From the NCBI RefSeq assembly GCF_020217485.1, contig NZ_JAEKMI010000021.1, positions 1-64,000 on the forward strand: a stretch of 64,000 bases of DNA. The letters are read 5' to 3'. The notes under the pieces were generated by a model that saw only the letters and a program-made list of their open reading frames with translations, was not told the DNA's origin and did not search any database. Origin of the DNA: Mycobacterium sp. WUMAC-067. Lineage in GTDB: Bacteria; Actinomycetota; Actinomycetes; Mycobacteriales; Mycobacteriaceae. Within the stretch, counting starts at the first letter, position 1, and every line of letters starts with the position of its first letter. Shown here one piece after another: positions 1 through 7,592 of the stretch. A program made the position numbers and the translations under genes.

Positions 1-687
1 CCGCGCCGGGCGGCCCTGACCAGCGGCGCCGCCGGGCCGGGGTGGCATGTTGCCCGGGGAAGCGCCGGGCCGCGGGGCGCCCGGACGGGGCGCTCCGGGA
101 CGGGGCGCCGCCGGGCGTGGAATGGGCCGGTCGACGGGTTGCGCCGACGAGAACGGGTTGTTGCCGACGCGCGGGGCGCGGGGCTTGGGGATGGGGCCGG
201 GGCGCGGGCCCGGCGTCATGCCGGGTTGCGGCGCCTGGCCGGGCGCGGGCGGTTTGGGCTGCCCGGGCGCCGGCGCCGACGGGCGCGCGGGGGCCGGCCC
301 CGGTCGTGCCGGGGCGTCGGTCGGGGCGGCGCCGGAGGCCTGGGCGGCGGCGGCGGACGGCGCCGCGCCACCGGGCTGGGCGGGCGTCGCTGTCGCCTCG
401 CCGTTGCCGCCGGCCTTGTTGATCGCGTTGTCGAGGGCCGTGTCGAGCGACTTGTCGGGAGCCTTGGCGGCGGGCTTGGCCTCGCCTTTTGCGGCCTTCG
501 CGGGGGCCTTCTCGGCCGCGGCCTTGCCGCCGCCGAAGGACTCGCGCAGCCGGCGAGCGACCGGCGCTTCTACCGTCGACGATGCGGATTTGACGAATTC
601 GCCCTGATCATTCAGCCGGGCGAGGACTTCCTTGCTGGTAACACCGAGTTCCTTAGCCAACTCGTGTACGCGGGCCTTACCTGCCAC
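1..687 (-). CDS. infB: Translation initiation factor IF-2, N-terminal part (runs off the left edge)
   Basis: IF-2 is the GTPase that brings initiator tRNA to the ribosome. Only the first 229 residues are present. They open with the IF2 N-terminal helical subdomain (KARVHELAKELGV, then TSKEVLARL), followed by a lysine/alanine stretch and a long proline/glycine/arginine-rich linker with RPGAP repeats, as in other actinobacterial IF-2. The G domain lies beyond position 1. The GTG at 685-687 is preferred because an AGGAG lies nine bases upstream and the protein then begins like mycobacterial IF-2. It is the last gene of the rimP-nusA-ylxR-infB operon, with an 85-base gap after ylxR. Confidence 0.95.
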   Translation of the reverse strand, partial: MAGKARVHELAKELGVTSKEVLARLNDQGEFVKSASSTVEAPVARRLRESFGGGKAAAEKAPAKAAKGEAKPAAKAPDKSLDTALDNAINKAGGNGEATATPAQPGGAAPSAAAAQASGAAPTDAPARPGPAPARPSAPAPGQPKPPAPGQAPQPGMTPGPRPGPIPKPRAPRVGNNPFSSAQPVDRPIPRPAAPRPGAPRPGAPRPGASPGNMPPRPGGAAGQGRPAR

Positions 688-772
688 TACATCTCCTGTC
701 TATGAGGCGACAGTCGTGGGGCCGCGCCTCGGGAATTAGCTGTAACGCATGGGGATGCGAGTCATCGGGACT

Positions 773-1144
773 TCACGGTGTGCTCATGTTCTTTGCTACC
801 TGTTCTGTTGCCGGGCGATCGGGCGCACTGACAAACTCTATGTGCTCGACCACCGCGGAGGTGTCCGGTGAACCGGTGATGCGCAGCGCTCTGGTGAAAG
901 CCCGCCGCCGGATCGCCTGTTGCGCGCACTGCGACACGGGATGCAGCCATGCACCCCGCCCCGGCAGGCCACTGCCTGTGTCAACGATCACGGCGAATTC
1001 GCCGTTCCCGGTCGGCACAGCCACCACGCGAAGCAGTTCGACGGCCAACTCTCGCTTTCGGCACCCGATGCACGTCCGCACGGGTCCACCCGCGTGTCGG
1101 TGCGCCCTATTGGCCTCGGGAGCCGAAAGTTCGTGCTGGATCAC
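773..1144 (-). CDS. YlxR/DUF448 family RNA-binding protein
   Basis: This is a small basic protein of the YlxR (DUF448) family, whose genes sit between nusA and infB in most bacteria. The signature is visible as RTCIGCRKR, then RGAWLHP and the helix QQAIRRRAFTRALR. The family is thought to bind RNA or the RNase P RNA, so a role in translation or RNA processing is inferred, not shown here. The longest frame starts at GTG 1144. A second GTG at 1081, just before RTCIGCRKR, would give 102 residues, close to the roughly 99 residues I remember for the M. tuberculosis protein. The start is therefore uncertain; the frame and end are not. Confidence 0.85.
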   Translation of the reverse strand: MIQHELSAPEANRAHRHAGGPVRTCIGCRKRELAVELLRVVAVPTGNGEFAVIVDTGSGLPGRGAWLHPVSQCAQQAIRRRAFTRALRITGSPDTSAVVEHIEFVSAPDRPATEQVAKNMSTP

Positions 1145-1214
1145 GGCTCAGTCTAGCGTCACCGGATCGACGCGCAGAACCGCCCGAGGATGTGCGGCCG
1201 TGCCCGGCATGCCG

Positions 1215-2270
1215 CTAGCGGTCGTGGGCCATTCCGTGGCTGGCGCCGCGTTCGGGCTCGCTCTCCGGATGCCCGCCGGCGCCGGCCGGCGAGTCCCCGC
1301 GAATGTCGATGCGCCAGCCGGTGAGCCGGGCGGCCAGCCGCGCGTTCTGGCCCTCCTTGCCGATGGCCAGTGACAACTGGAAGTCGGGGACGACGACCCG
1401 GGCGGCGCGGGCGGACTGGTCGATGATCGACACCGAGACCACCTTGGCCGGCGACAACGCGTTGGCGACGAAGCGGGCCGGGTCCTCGTCGTAGTCGATG
1501 ATGTCGATCTTCTCACCGGAGAGCTCGCTCATCACGTTGCGGACCCGCTGGCCCATCGGGCCGATGCAGGCGCCCTTGGCGTTCAGACCGGGAACGTTCG
1601 ACTTCACGGCGATCTTGGAGCGGTGGCCGGCCTCCCGCGCCACGGCCACGATTTCGACCGATTCGTCGGCGATCTCGGGCACCTCCAGGGAGAACAGCCT
1701 GCGAACCAGGTTGGGGTGGGTGCGCGACAGCGTGATCAGCGGCTCTCGGGCCCCGCGGGTCACCCCGATCACGTAGCACCGCACCCGGTTGCCGTGTTCG
1801 TAGCTTTCCCCGGGAACCTGTTCGGCCGCCGGGATCACGCCCTCGGACGCCTTCGTCTCGGTGCCCATCCGCACCACCACGAGGCCGCGCGCGTTTGCCC
1901 GGCTGTCACGCTGGATCACGCCCGCGACGATCTCGCCCTCCCGGGTGGAGAACTCGCCGTAGGTGCGCTCGTTTTCGGCATCGCGGAATCGCTGCAGCAT
2001 CACCTGGCGCGCGGTGGTGGCGGCGATGCGCCCGAAGCCCTCGGGGGTGTCGTCCCATTCGCTGATGACGTTGTCGTCTTCGTCGGTCTCCCGGGCGATC
2101 ACCCGGACGACGCCGGTCTTGCGGTCGATCTCGATCCGCGCGTCGTTCTGATGGCCCTCGGTGTGCCGATAGGCGGTCAGCAGCGCGGACTTGATGGTCT
2201 CGAGCAGCTCGTTGACCGAGATGCCCCGATCCACCTCGATCGCGTGCAGTGCGGCCATGTCGATGTTCAT
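1215..2270 (-). CDS. nusA: Transcription termination/antitermination factor NusA
   Basis: NusA binds RNA polymerase and nascent RNA to control pausing, termination and rRNA antitermination. The 351-residue protein has the NusA N-terminal domain (about 1-120), an S1 domain (about 125-200) and two KH domains (about 205-335), with GPMGQRVRNV and IGKEGQNARLA as the KH signatures. It lacks the C-terminal acidic repeats of E. coli NusA, which is normal for actinobacteria. It starts at ATG 2270, directly after a MIRU element. A GAGGAGGAG lies seven bases upstream inside the repeat, and the ATG overlaps the stop of an 18-codon repeat ORF (ATGA). Its translation may thus be coupled to rimP. Confidence 0.97.
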   Translation of the reverse strand: MNIDMAALHAIEVDRGISVNELLETIKSALLTAYRHTEGHQNDARIEIDRKTGVVRVIARETDEDDNVISEWDDTPEGFGRIAATTARQVMLQRFRDAENERTYGEFSTREGEIVAGVIQRDSRANARGLVVVRMGTETKASEGVIPAAEQVPGESYEHGNRVRCYVIGVTRGAREPLITLSRTHPNLVRRLFSLEVPEIADESVEIVAVAREAGHRSKIAVKSNVPGLNAKGACIGPMGQRVRNVMSELSGEKIDIIDYDEDPARFVANALSPAKVVSVSIIDQSARAARVVVPDFQLSLAIGKEGQNARLAARLTGWRIDIRGDSPAGAGGHPESEPERGASHGMAHDR

Positions 2271-2323
2271 CTGCGCCGCTCCTCCTCATCGCTACGCTCT
2301 GCATCGTCGCCAGCGCGGTTCAT
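2267..2323 (-). CDS. 18-codon ORF inside the MIRU between rimP and nusA
   Basis: The frame reads MNRAGDDAERSDEEERRR. Its ATG overlaps the rimP stop (ATGA at 2320-2323) and its stop overlaps the nusA ATG (ATGA at 2267-2270). MIRUs in M. tuberculosis were described as carrying exactly such small ORFs that join flanking genes. It probably serves translational coupling, not a stable peptide; production of the peptide is unproven. Confidence 0.45.
   Translation of the reverse strand: MNRAGDDAERSDEEERRR
2271..2323 (-). repeat. MIRU-type interspersed repeat, copy A (rimP-nusA junction)
   Basis: This is a 53-base unit. Its first 41 bases are identical to the adjacent copy B, and it is nearly identical to the copy at 35943-35992. 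On the minus strand it carries the sequence GATGCAGAGCG and a GAGGAGGAG purine run that acts as the nusA ribosome binding site. Confidence 0.85.
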
Positions 2324-2865
2324 CTGCGCCGCTCCTCCTCATCGCTACGCTCTGCATCGTCGCCACGCTTCGCGAGTTCCAGTTCCGCTGGGGCAGGGGG
2401 CGAAAACTCCACCTGGACAACAGCTTTGACGACGTCGGCGAGCGAGATTTCGCGTATCGCCCAGTCCCGCCCCGCGCGCACCACCAGCGCGACCGCGTCC
2501 TCGTTCGTCTCGCCGACGCGGCCGGTCAGCGTCGATCCGTCGGAGAGGGTGACGTCGACCTTGCGGCCGCGGGCGCGGCGGAAGTGTTTCGCGCAGGTCA
2601 GGGGGCGGTCCACGCCGGGCGAGGAGACCTCGAGCACGTAGTGGTCCCCGATGGTGTCCAGACGGTCGAGCAGCTCCGACGCCGAGTGCGACAGCGTGGC
2701 CGCCGTGTCCAGGTCGAGGCCGTCGTCGCCGTCGGCGATCACCGTGATGCGCGGCGGGTGGGTGCGGGCGTCGATGACCACGTCTTCGATCTCGTATCCG
2801 GCGCGCGCAAACTCTGCATCGAGTAGCTCGATCACCTGCGTCTGCGACGGTAGCCCGGTGGTCAC
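2320..2865 (-). CDS. rimP: Ribosome maturation factor RimP
   Basis: RimP is needed for maturation of the 30S ribosomal subunit. The 181-residue protein shows the RimP N-terminal fold (about 12-90) ending in the signature YVLEVSSPGVDRPL, then the SH3-like C-terminal domain (about 95-165). The last 17 residues, AKRGDDAERSDEEERRR, are translated from a MIRU repeat and are not part of the family fold. The start is GTG 2865, with GAGGAG about eight bases upstream. It is the first gene of the nusA-infB operon and is divergent from the lipoprotein gene at 3074. Confidence 0.93.
   Translation of the reverse strand: MTTGLPSQTQVIELLDAEFARAGYEIEDVVIDARTHPPRITVIADGDDGLDLDTAATLSHSASELLDRLDTIGDHYVLEVSSPGVDRPLTCAKHFRRARGRKVDVTLSDGSTLTGRVGETNEDAVALVVRAGRDWAIREISLADVVKAVVQVEFSPPAPAELELAKRGDDAERSDEEERRR
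2324..2364 (-). repeat. MIRU-type repeat, copy B (encodes the RimP C-terminus)
   Basis: This 41-base unit is identical to the first 41 bases of copy A, with no spacer between them. It is read in frame by rimP and supplies its last residues (GDDAERSDEEERRR) and the approach to its stop. Confidence 0.85.
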
Positions 2866-3073
2866 GGCGAGCTCCTCATCTTGAGTTGTCCGGTCATCTG
2901 GCGGATGTCGCCGCCGCGATGGCTTCGCGTCCGGCTTCCGGTGTCCCGGCGGAGGAACATGCTGGCCGCCCTCTGCGAGAACCAGCTATCCACGATACGC
3001 CAGGAATCGCGGATGGCGGCGCGATCGCGTGCTGGCTTCGTGCCCGCTGCGGCACCGGTGGCAGGATGTCCTT

Positions 3074-3601
3074 GTGCCTAGCGCAGTTCCGTTCGTCAAC
3101 AGGCGAGACGTCCTCTCCGGCGGCGTCGCGTTGGCCGCGCTGACGGTGGTGGCCGCGTGCGGCAAGTCCGCGCCCAAGCCCCCGCCCGTCGAACAACTGC
3201 TGGGCCCGTTGGACCAGGCGCGCCACGACAGCGCGCTGGCGAGTGCCGCCGCCTCGGCCGTCGGCAACCCTCCGCAGGTCGCCGCCGCGCTGACGGTGGT
3301 GGCGAGCCAACGCGCCGCGCACGCCCGCGCGCTGTCCACCGAGATCTCGCGGGCCGCCGGCAAGCTCGCCGCGCCGTCATCGAGCGAAACGACCAGCCCG
3401 AGTCAGGCCGAACCGGCCGGCCCCCCGCCTCCCCCGCCGCCGGTGGCCGACGTGATCAACGCGCTGCACGCCTCGGCCGACAGTGCGGCTCGCCTGGTGG
3501 GCACCGAATCCGGTTACCGGGCGGGGCTGCTCGCCTCGATCGCCGCGTCCTGCACGGCGTCCTACACCGTGGCTCTGGTGCCGGGGGGGCCGTCGATATG
3601 A
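3074..3601 (+). CDS. Tat-type lipoprotein, alanine-rich (Rv2843-like)
   Basis: The 175-residue product begins with a signal peptide that has a twin arginine (NRRDVLSGG), a hydrophobic stretch and a lipobox (TVVAAC), so it is likely exported folded and lipid-anchored at the cell surface. The mature part is alanine-rich and helical, with a proline run near residue 120. The fold resembles ferritin-like DUF4439 partners, but I recognise no enzyme motif. GTG 3074 is chosen because it places the RR motif near residue 10; upstream in-frame starts would add an unlikely leader. Its stop overlaps the next start (ATGA), so the two genes are almost certainly co-expressed. Confidence 0.75.
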   Translation: MPSAVPFVNRRDVLSGGVALAALTVVAACGKSAPKPPPVEQLLGPLDQARHDSALASAAASAVGNPPQVAAALTVVASQRAAHARALSTEISRAAGKLAAPSSSETTSPSQAEPAGPPPPPPPVADVINALHASADSAARLVGTESGYRAGLLASIAASCTASYTVALVPGGPSI

Positions 3602-4044
3602 CTTCGGGGAAGGACGCCGACAACGCGGCGCTGTCGGACGCGCTGGCCATCGAACACTCGACGATCTACGGCTACGGCATCGTCTCGGCGATGTCCCCCC
3701 CGAGCGTGAACGACATGGTGGTGGAGGCCCTCGAGCAGCACCGCCGACGCCGCGACGACGTCATCGCGATGCTGACCGCCCGCAAGGTCACCGCTCCGGT
3801 CGCCGCGGCCGGCTACCAGCTGCCCCTGGTGGTCGGCAGCCCGGCGGACGCGGCGCGGCTGGCCGCGCGGATGGAGAACGACGGCGCGGGCGCGTGGCGC
3901 GTCGTCGCCGAACACGCCGAGACCGCCGAGGATCGGGCGTTCGCCTCGACGGCGCTGGTTCAGAGCGCGGTCATGGCCGCCCGGTGGAACCGGGTGCTGG
4001 GCGCCTGGCCGATCACGACGAGCTTCCCGGGCGGCAACGACTAA
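3598..4044 (+). CDS. Ferritin-like DUF4439 protein (Rv2844-like)
   Basis: This 148-residue protein has the pattern of the DUF4439 ferritin-like helical bundle: AIEHSTIYGYG near residue 17, EQHRRRRDD in the second helix and a later helix with EHAETAEDRAFA. Glu and His residues at these places recall di-iron carboxylate proteins, but metal binding is not established. No signal peptide is visible. It overlaps the upstream lipoprotein gene by four bases, which suggests that the pair works together. It is convergent with proS, and a dispersed repeat fills the gap. Confidence 0.75.
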   Translation: MTSGKDADNAALSDALAIEHSTIYGYGIVSAMSPPSVNDMVVEALEQHRRRRDDVIAMLTARKVTAPVAAAGYQLPLVVGSPADAARLAARMENDGAGAWRVVAEHAETAEDRAFASTALVQSAVMAARWNRVLGAWPITTSFPGGND

Positions 4045-4097
4045 CCCGTGGCGATCGCAAGCGCGGCCGTGGCCGGGCGCAGCGGGTCGCCACCATC
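4045..4097 (-). repeat. Dispersed ~52-base repeat, copy 1
   Basis: This 53-base element lies between the stop of the DUF4439 gene and the stop of proS. It matches the element at 26672-26723 except for a few bases in the middle. Its ends carry an inverted repeat (GTGGCGA and TCGCCAC), so it may form a stem-loop at this convergent junction. On the minus strand it would read DGGDPLRP-like residues. Confidence 0.8.
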
Positions 4098-4100
4098 GGG

Positions 4101-5846
4101 CTATCGCAGCGCGGCCGCGATGTCGGTGGCCAGCGACGGGCCGGTCGCGAGTTCGCGGGTTTGCCCGCCGAAGCGGTCGCGCAGCTCCACCACGCCGTCC
4201 GCCCAGCCGCGTCCCACCACCACGATCCAGGGCACGCCCAGCAGCTCGGCATCCTTGAACTTCACGCCGGGCGAGGCCTGCCGGTCATCCAGCAGCACGT
4301 CGACACCCAGCCGGTCCAGCTCGCCGGCGAGCTCGGTGGCCCCGGTGCGGGCCTGGTCGTCTTTGTTGGCGATCACCAGGTGGACGTCGAACGGGGCGAC
4401 GGCCGACGGCCAGCGCAGCCCCAACTCGTCGTGGTGCTGCTCGGCGATCACGGCCACCATCCGCGACACCCCCAGCCCATAGGAGCCCATGGTCAGGCGC
4501 ACCGGCTTGCCGTCCTCGCCGAGCACGTCGGCGGTGAAGGCGTCGGTGTATTTGCGGCCGAGCTGGAAGATGTGCGCAACCTCGATGCCGCGTGCCGACA
4601 CCAGCGGGCCGGCGCCGTCCGGCGAGGGGTCGCCGTCTCGCACCTCGGCGGCCTCGATGGTGCCGTCGGCGGTGAAGTCCCGGCCGGCGACCAGCCCGAC
4701 AACGTGGCGGCCGGGCTCGTCGGCCCCGGTGATCCAGCTGGTGCCGTCGACCACCCGCGGATCGACCAGGTAGCGAACGCCGTTGTCTTGCAACGCTTTT
4801 GGACCGATGTATCCCTTCACCAGGAAGGGGTGCTTGGCGAAGTCGGCGTCGTCGAGCATCGCGTATTCGGCGGGTTCGAGCGCCGCGCCCAGCCGCTTGT
4901 CGTCGACCTCGCGGTCGCCGGGCAGCCCGATGGCCAGCAGCTCCCAGTCCCCTCCGGGCTGGCGCACCTTGAGCAGCACGTTCTTCAACGTGTCGGCCGC
5001 GGTGACGGCTCGGCCCAGGCCGGCGGTATTGGCCCAGTCCACCAGGGTGGCGATGGTCGGGGTGTCGCCGGTGTCGTGGACCACCGCCTCGGGCAGCCCG
5101 TCGATCGGCTGCGCCTCCGGGCGCGCGGTGACGACGGCCTCGACGTTGGCCGCGTAGCCGGACTCCAGGCACCGCACGAAGGTGTCCTCGCCGACGGGGC
5201 TTTCGGCCAGGAACTCCTCGGAGGCGCTGCCGCCCATGGCGCCGGAGACCGCGGAGACGATGACGTAGCGCACCTGCAGTCGGGCGAAGATGCGCTGATA
5301 GGCCTCGCGGTGGGCGTGGTAGGCGGCCTTGAGTCCGGCGTCGTCGATGTCGAACGAGTAGGAGTCCTTCATCAAGAACTCGCGCACGCGCAGAATGCCG
5401 GCCCGCGGCCGCGCCTCGTCGCGGTATTTGTTCTGGATCTGGTACAGCAGGACCGGAAAGTCTTTGTAGGAGCTGTATTCGCCCTTGACGGTCAGGGTGA
5501 ACAGCTCTTCGTGGGTGGGACCCAGCAGGTAGTCGTTGCCGCGGCGGTCGGCCAGCCGGAACACCGAGTCGCCGTATTCGGTCCACCGGTTCGTCGCCTC
5601 GTAGGGCGCGCGGGGCAGCAGGGCGGGAAACAGGATTTCTTGCCCCCCAATGGCATTCATCTCCTCGCGGACGATGCGCTCGATGCGGCGCAGCACCCGC
5701 AATCCCAGCGGCAGCCAGCTGTACAGCCCGGGCGCGATGGGCCGGATGTAGCCGGCGCGGATCAGCAGCTTGTGGCTGGCGACTTCGGCGTCGGCGGGAT
5801 CGTCGCGCAACGTGCGCAAAAACAGCTGGGACATCCGGGTGATCAC
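4101..5846 (-). CDS. proS: Prolyl-tRNA synthetase, bacterial type
   Basis: ProS charges tRNA-Pro with proline. The 581 residues contain the class II catalytic core, with motif 2 (KYRDEARPRAGILR, about 140) and motif 3 (GSYGLGVSRMVA, about 450). An editing (INS) insertion lies between them, as usual for bacterial-type enzymes, and an anticodon-binding domain ends the protein (VHLVIANKDDQ onward). GTG 5846 is chosen because the protein then begins VITRMSQLFLRTLRDD, as in relatives; the longer frame adds 12 unsupported residues. It is convergent with the DUF4439 gene and about 100 bases downstream of efpA on the same strand. Confidence 0.96.
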   Translation of the reverse strand: MITRMSQLFLRTLRDDPADAEVASHKLLIRAGYIRPIAPGLYSWLPLGLRVLRRIERIVREEMNAIGGQEILFPALLPRAPYEATNRWTEYGDSVFRLADRRGNDYLLGPTHEELFTLTVKGEYSSYKDFPVLLYQIQNKYRDEARPRAGILRVREFLMKDSYSFDIDDAGLKAAYHAHREAYQRIFARLQVRYVIVSAVSGAMGGSASEEFLAESPVGEDTFVRCLESGYAANVEAVVTARPEAQPIDGLPEAVVHDTGDTPTIATLVDWANTAGLGRAVTAADTLKNVLLKVRQPGGDWELLAIGLPGDREVDDKRLGAALEPAEYAMLDDADFAKHPFLVKGYIGPKALQDNGVRYLVDPRVVDGTSWITGADEPGRHVVGLVAGRDFTADGTIEAAEVRDGDPSPDGAGPLVSARGIEVAHIFQLGRKYTDAFTADVLGEDGKPVRLTMGSYGLGVSRMVAVIAEQHHDELGLRWPSAVAPFDVHLVIANKDDQARTGATELAGELDRLGVDVLLDDRQASPGVKFKDAELLGVPWIVVVGRGWADGVVELRDRFGGQTRELATGPSLATDIAAALR

Positions 5847-5951
5847 AGCGGGCCAGCCTAGCGGTGACGCAGGGCCCGGCATCCGGCAGGCCGAGACTGC
5901 AACCAGCGACGCGTTTCCCGGGGTAGGACAGCCTCGCGGCGGGTGAGGGAG

Positions 5952-7559
5952 CTACAGCTCCCCGGCGTCGATCGCTTCCTTGACCTCTTGCGCGTGCGCG
6001 ACCTGGTCGGGCGTGTAGCCGATGAGCAGCGCCGCACCGCCGACGATGACGGCCACCCCGGCCACCCACAGCAGGCCGTAGGTATAGCCGTGGTCGAGCG
6101 CCTGCAGCTGCGCGTCGGTCATATTCTTCACCGGGCCGGTGGTGCCGCCCAAATACAGTGTCCGCGAAGTGATCACGGCCTGGATGACGGCCAACACGAG
6201 CGGGCCACCCAGGCTCTGCAGCATCAGCGTGACCGCGGAGACGGGACCGATCTGATCGAAGCCCACGCCGGCGATGGCCGACAGCGTCAGCGGCACGACG
6301 GCCATGCCGATGCCGATCCCGCCGACGACGATCGGCAGCACCAGGTTCGGGAAGTAGGCGACGCCGCGGTGCATGAACGCCCAGCCGTACAGCATCGCCC
6401 AGAAGAGCAGGATGCCGCCGCCGATGGTCAAGACCCGTGGCGAGAACCGTGACACCAGCTGCGAGGAAACCCCGAGGCCGATTCCCATCGCGATGACGAA
6501 CGGGATGAAACCGACGCCGGCGTGCAGCGCGCTGTAGCCGAGGATGTCCTGCACGTACAGGCCGATGCACACGGTCAGGCTGAACATCAGCCCGCCGGCC
6601 AAGAAGATTGCGGTGAAGGTGACCAGCCGGTTGCGGTCACGGAACAGATCGAACGGCACGACGGGGTTCTCCGCGGTGCGCTCCACGATGATGAAGGCCA
6701 GCGCCGCGAGCATCGCCACCACACCCGAACCGATGGTGGTGATCGACACCCACCCCTTTTCCGGCCCCATCGAGAAGGCGAACACCGCGGCGGTGCACGT
6801 CAGCGTGGCCAGCATGGCGCCGGTGGCGTCCAGCTTCATCCGCTCGCGGTTGGTCTCGCGCAGCGCGGTGCGCGCCAGGTAGATCATCACCAGGCCGATC
6901 GGCACGTTCACCAGGAACGCCAGCCGCCACGACACCTCGGTCAGCGCTCCCCCGACCACGAGGCCCATCACCGAGCCGACAGCCGTCATCGCGGCGAAGA
7001 CCGCGGTCGCGAAGTTGCGCGCCGGCCCCTTGGGGAAGGTGGTCGCCACCAGCGCCAGGCCCGTCGGCGAGGCGATGGCCGACCCGACACCCTGCGACAG
7101 CCGGGCGATGACCATGGTCGCCTCGTCCCAGGCGACCGCGCACAGCACGGAGGAGATGGTGAACAGGGCGACGCCGACGATGAAGGTGCGCTTGCGCCCG
7201 ATGGTGTCGCCGAGTCGGCCGCCGAGCAGCATCAGCCCGCCGAAGGTCAGCACATAGGCCGTGATCACCCAGCTGCGCCCGGCGTCGGACAGGCTGAGCT
7301 CGTTTTGGATCTTGGGGAGCGCGACGATCGCGACGGTGCTGTCCATCGTCGCGAGCAGCTGCATACCGCCGATGGCGACGACGGCCGCGATGAAGCGCCG
7401 CGACGGCAGCCACGCCGGGTAGTACTTGCTGATGCGAGTGGAGGCGGTCTCCGCCGGGGGCTTTGAGGCGGTCTCCGCCGGTTGCACCGGGGCCGGACGA
7501 TCGGGGCGTGCAGACGTCCAGTTTTGGACAGCGCGCTCTGAGTCGTTGAGAGCCGTCAT
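5952..7559 (-). CDS. efpA: Major facilitator multidrug efflux pump EfpA
   Basis: EfpA is a 14-segment MFS transporter of the QacA/DHA2 type in the inner membrane, linked to drug efflux in mycobacteria. The 535-residue protein has a hydrophilic proline-rich N-terminus of about 50 residues, motif A between segments 2 and 3 (GGRLGDTIGRKRTF) and the antiporter motif in segment 5 (GLVVGGALTEVSWR). The length matches the family (about 530). The ATG at 7559 follows AAGGTAACCCTTT, which holds a plausible SD. Only 33 bases separate it from the cysG stop, and this gap contains the small palindrome TTACAGTAA. Confidence 0.95.
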   Translation of the reverse strand: MTALNDSERAVQNWTSARPDRPAPVQPAETASKPPAETASTRISKYYPAWLPSRRFIAAVVAIGGMQLLATMDSTVAIVALPKIQNELSLSDAGRSWVITAYVLTFGGLMLLGGRLGDTIGRKRTFIVGVALFTISSVLCAVAWDEATMVIARLSQGVGSAIASPTGLALVATTFPKGPARNFATAVFAAMTAVGSVMGLVVGGALTEVSWRLAFLVNVPIGLVMIYLARTALRETNRERMKLDATGAMLATLTCTAAVFAFSMGPEKGWVSITTIGSGVVAMLAALAFIIVERTAENPVVPFDLFRDRNRLVTFTAIFLAGGLMFSLTVCIGLYVQDILGYSALHAGVGFIPFVIAMGIGLGVSSQLVSRFSPRVLTIGGGILLFWAMLYGWAFMHRGVAYFPNLVLPIVVGGIGIGMAVVPLTLSAIAGVGFDQIGPVSAVTLMLQSLGGPLVLAVIQAVITSRTLYLGGTTGPVKNMTDAQLQALDHGYTYGLLWVAGVAVIVGGAALLIGYTPDQVAHAQEVKEAIDAGEL

Positions 7560-7570
7560 AAAGGGTTACC

Positions 7571-7579
7571 TTACAGTAA
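7571..7579. promoter_or_regulatory. Short palindrome in the cysG-efpA gap
   Basis: TTACAGTAA (half-sites TTAC and GTAA around one base) lies 12 bases before the efpA start, in an AT-rich stretch that is unusual for this genome. It could be an operator or part of a promoter. It is too short to be sure. Confidence 0.25.
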
Positions 7580-7592
7580 TCTTAAGAACCGT

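Noticed and set aside
47..607. Plus-strand frames opposite infB
   Set aside because: They mirror the proline/alanine-rich infB linker and lack a ribosome binding site.
3483..5861. Very long open frame of 792 codons on the plus strand opposite proS
   Set aside because: It is the antisense shadow of proS. The composition is that of GC-rich mirror frames and it has no recognisable domain.
4285..6570. 761-codon frame on the minus strand overlapping proS and efpA
   Set aside because: It is out of frame with both genes and rich in Arg/Ala from GC bias only.
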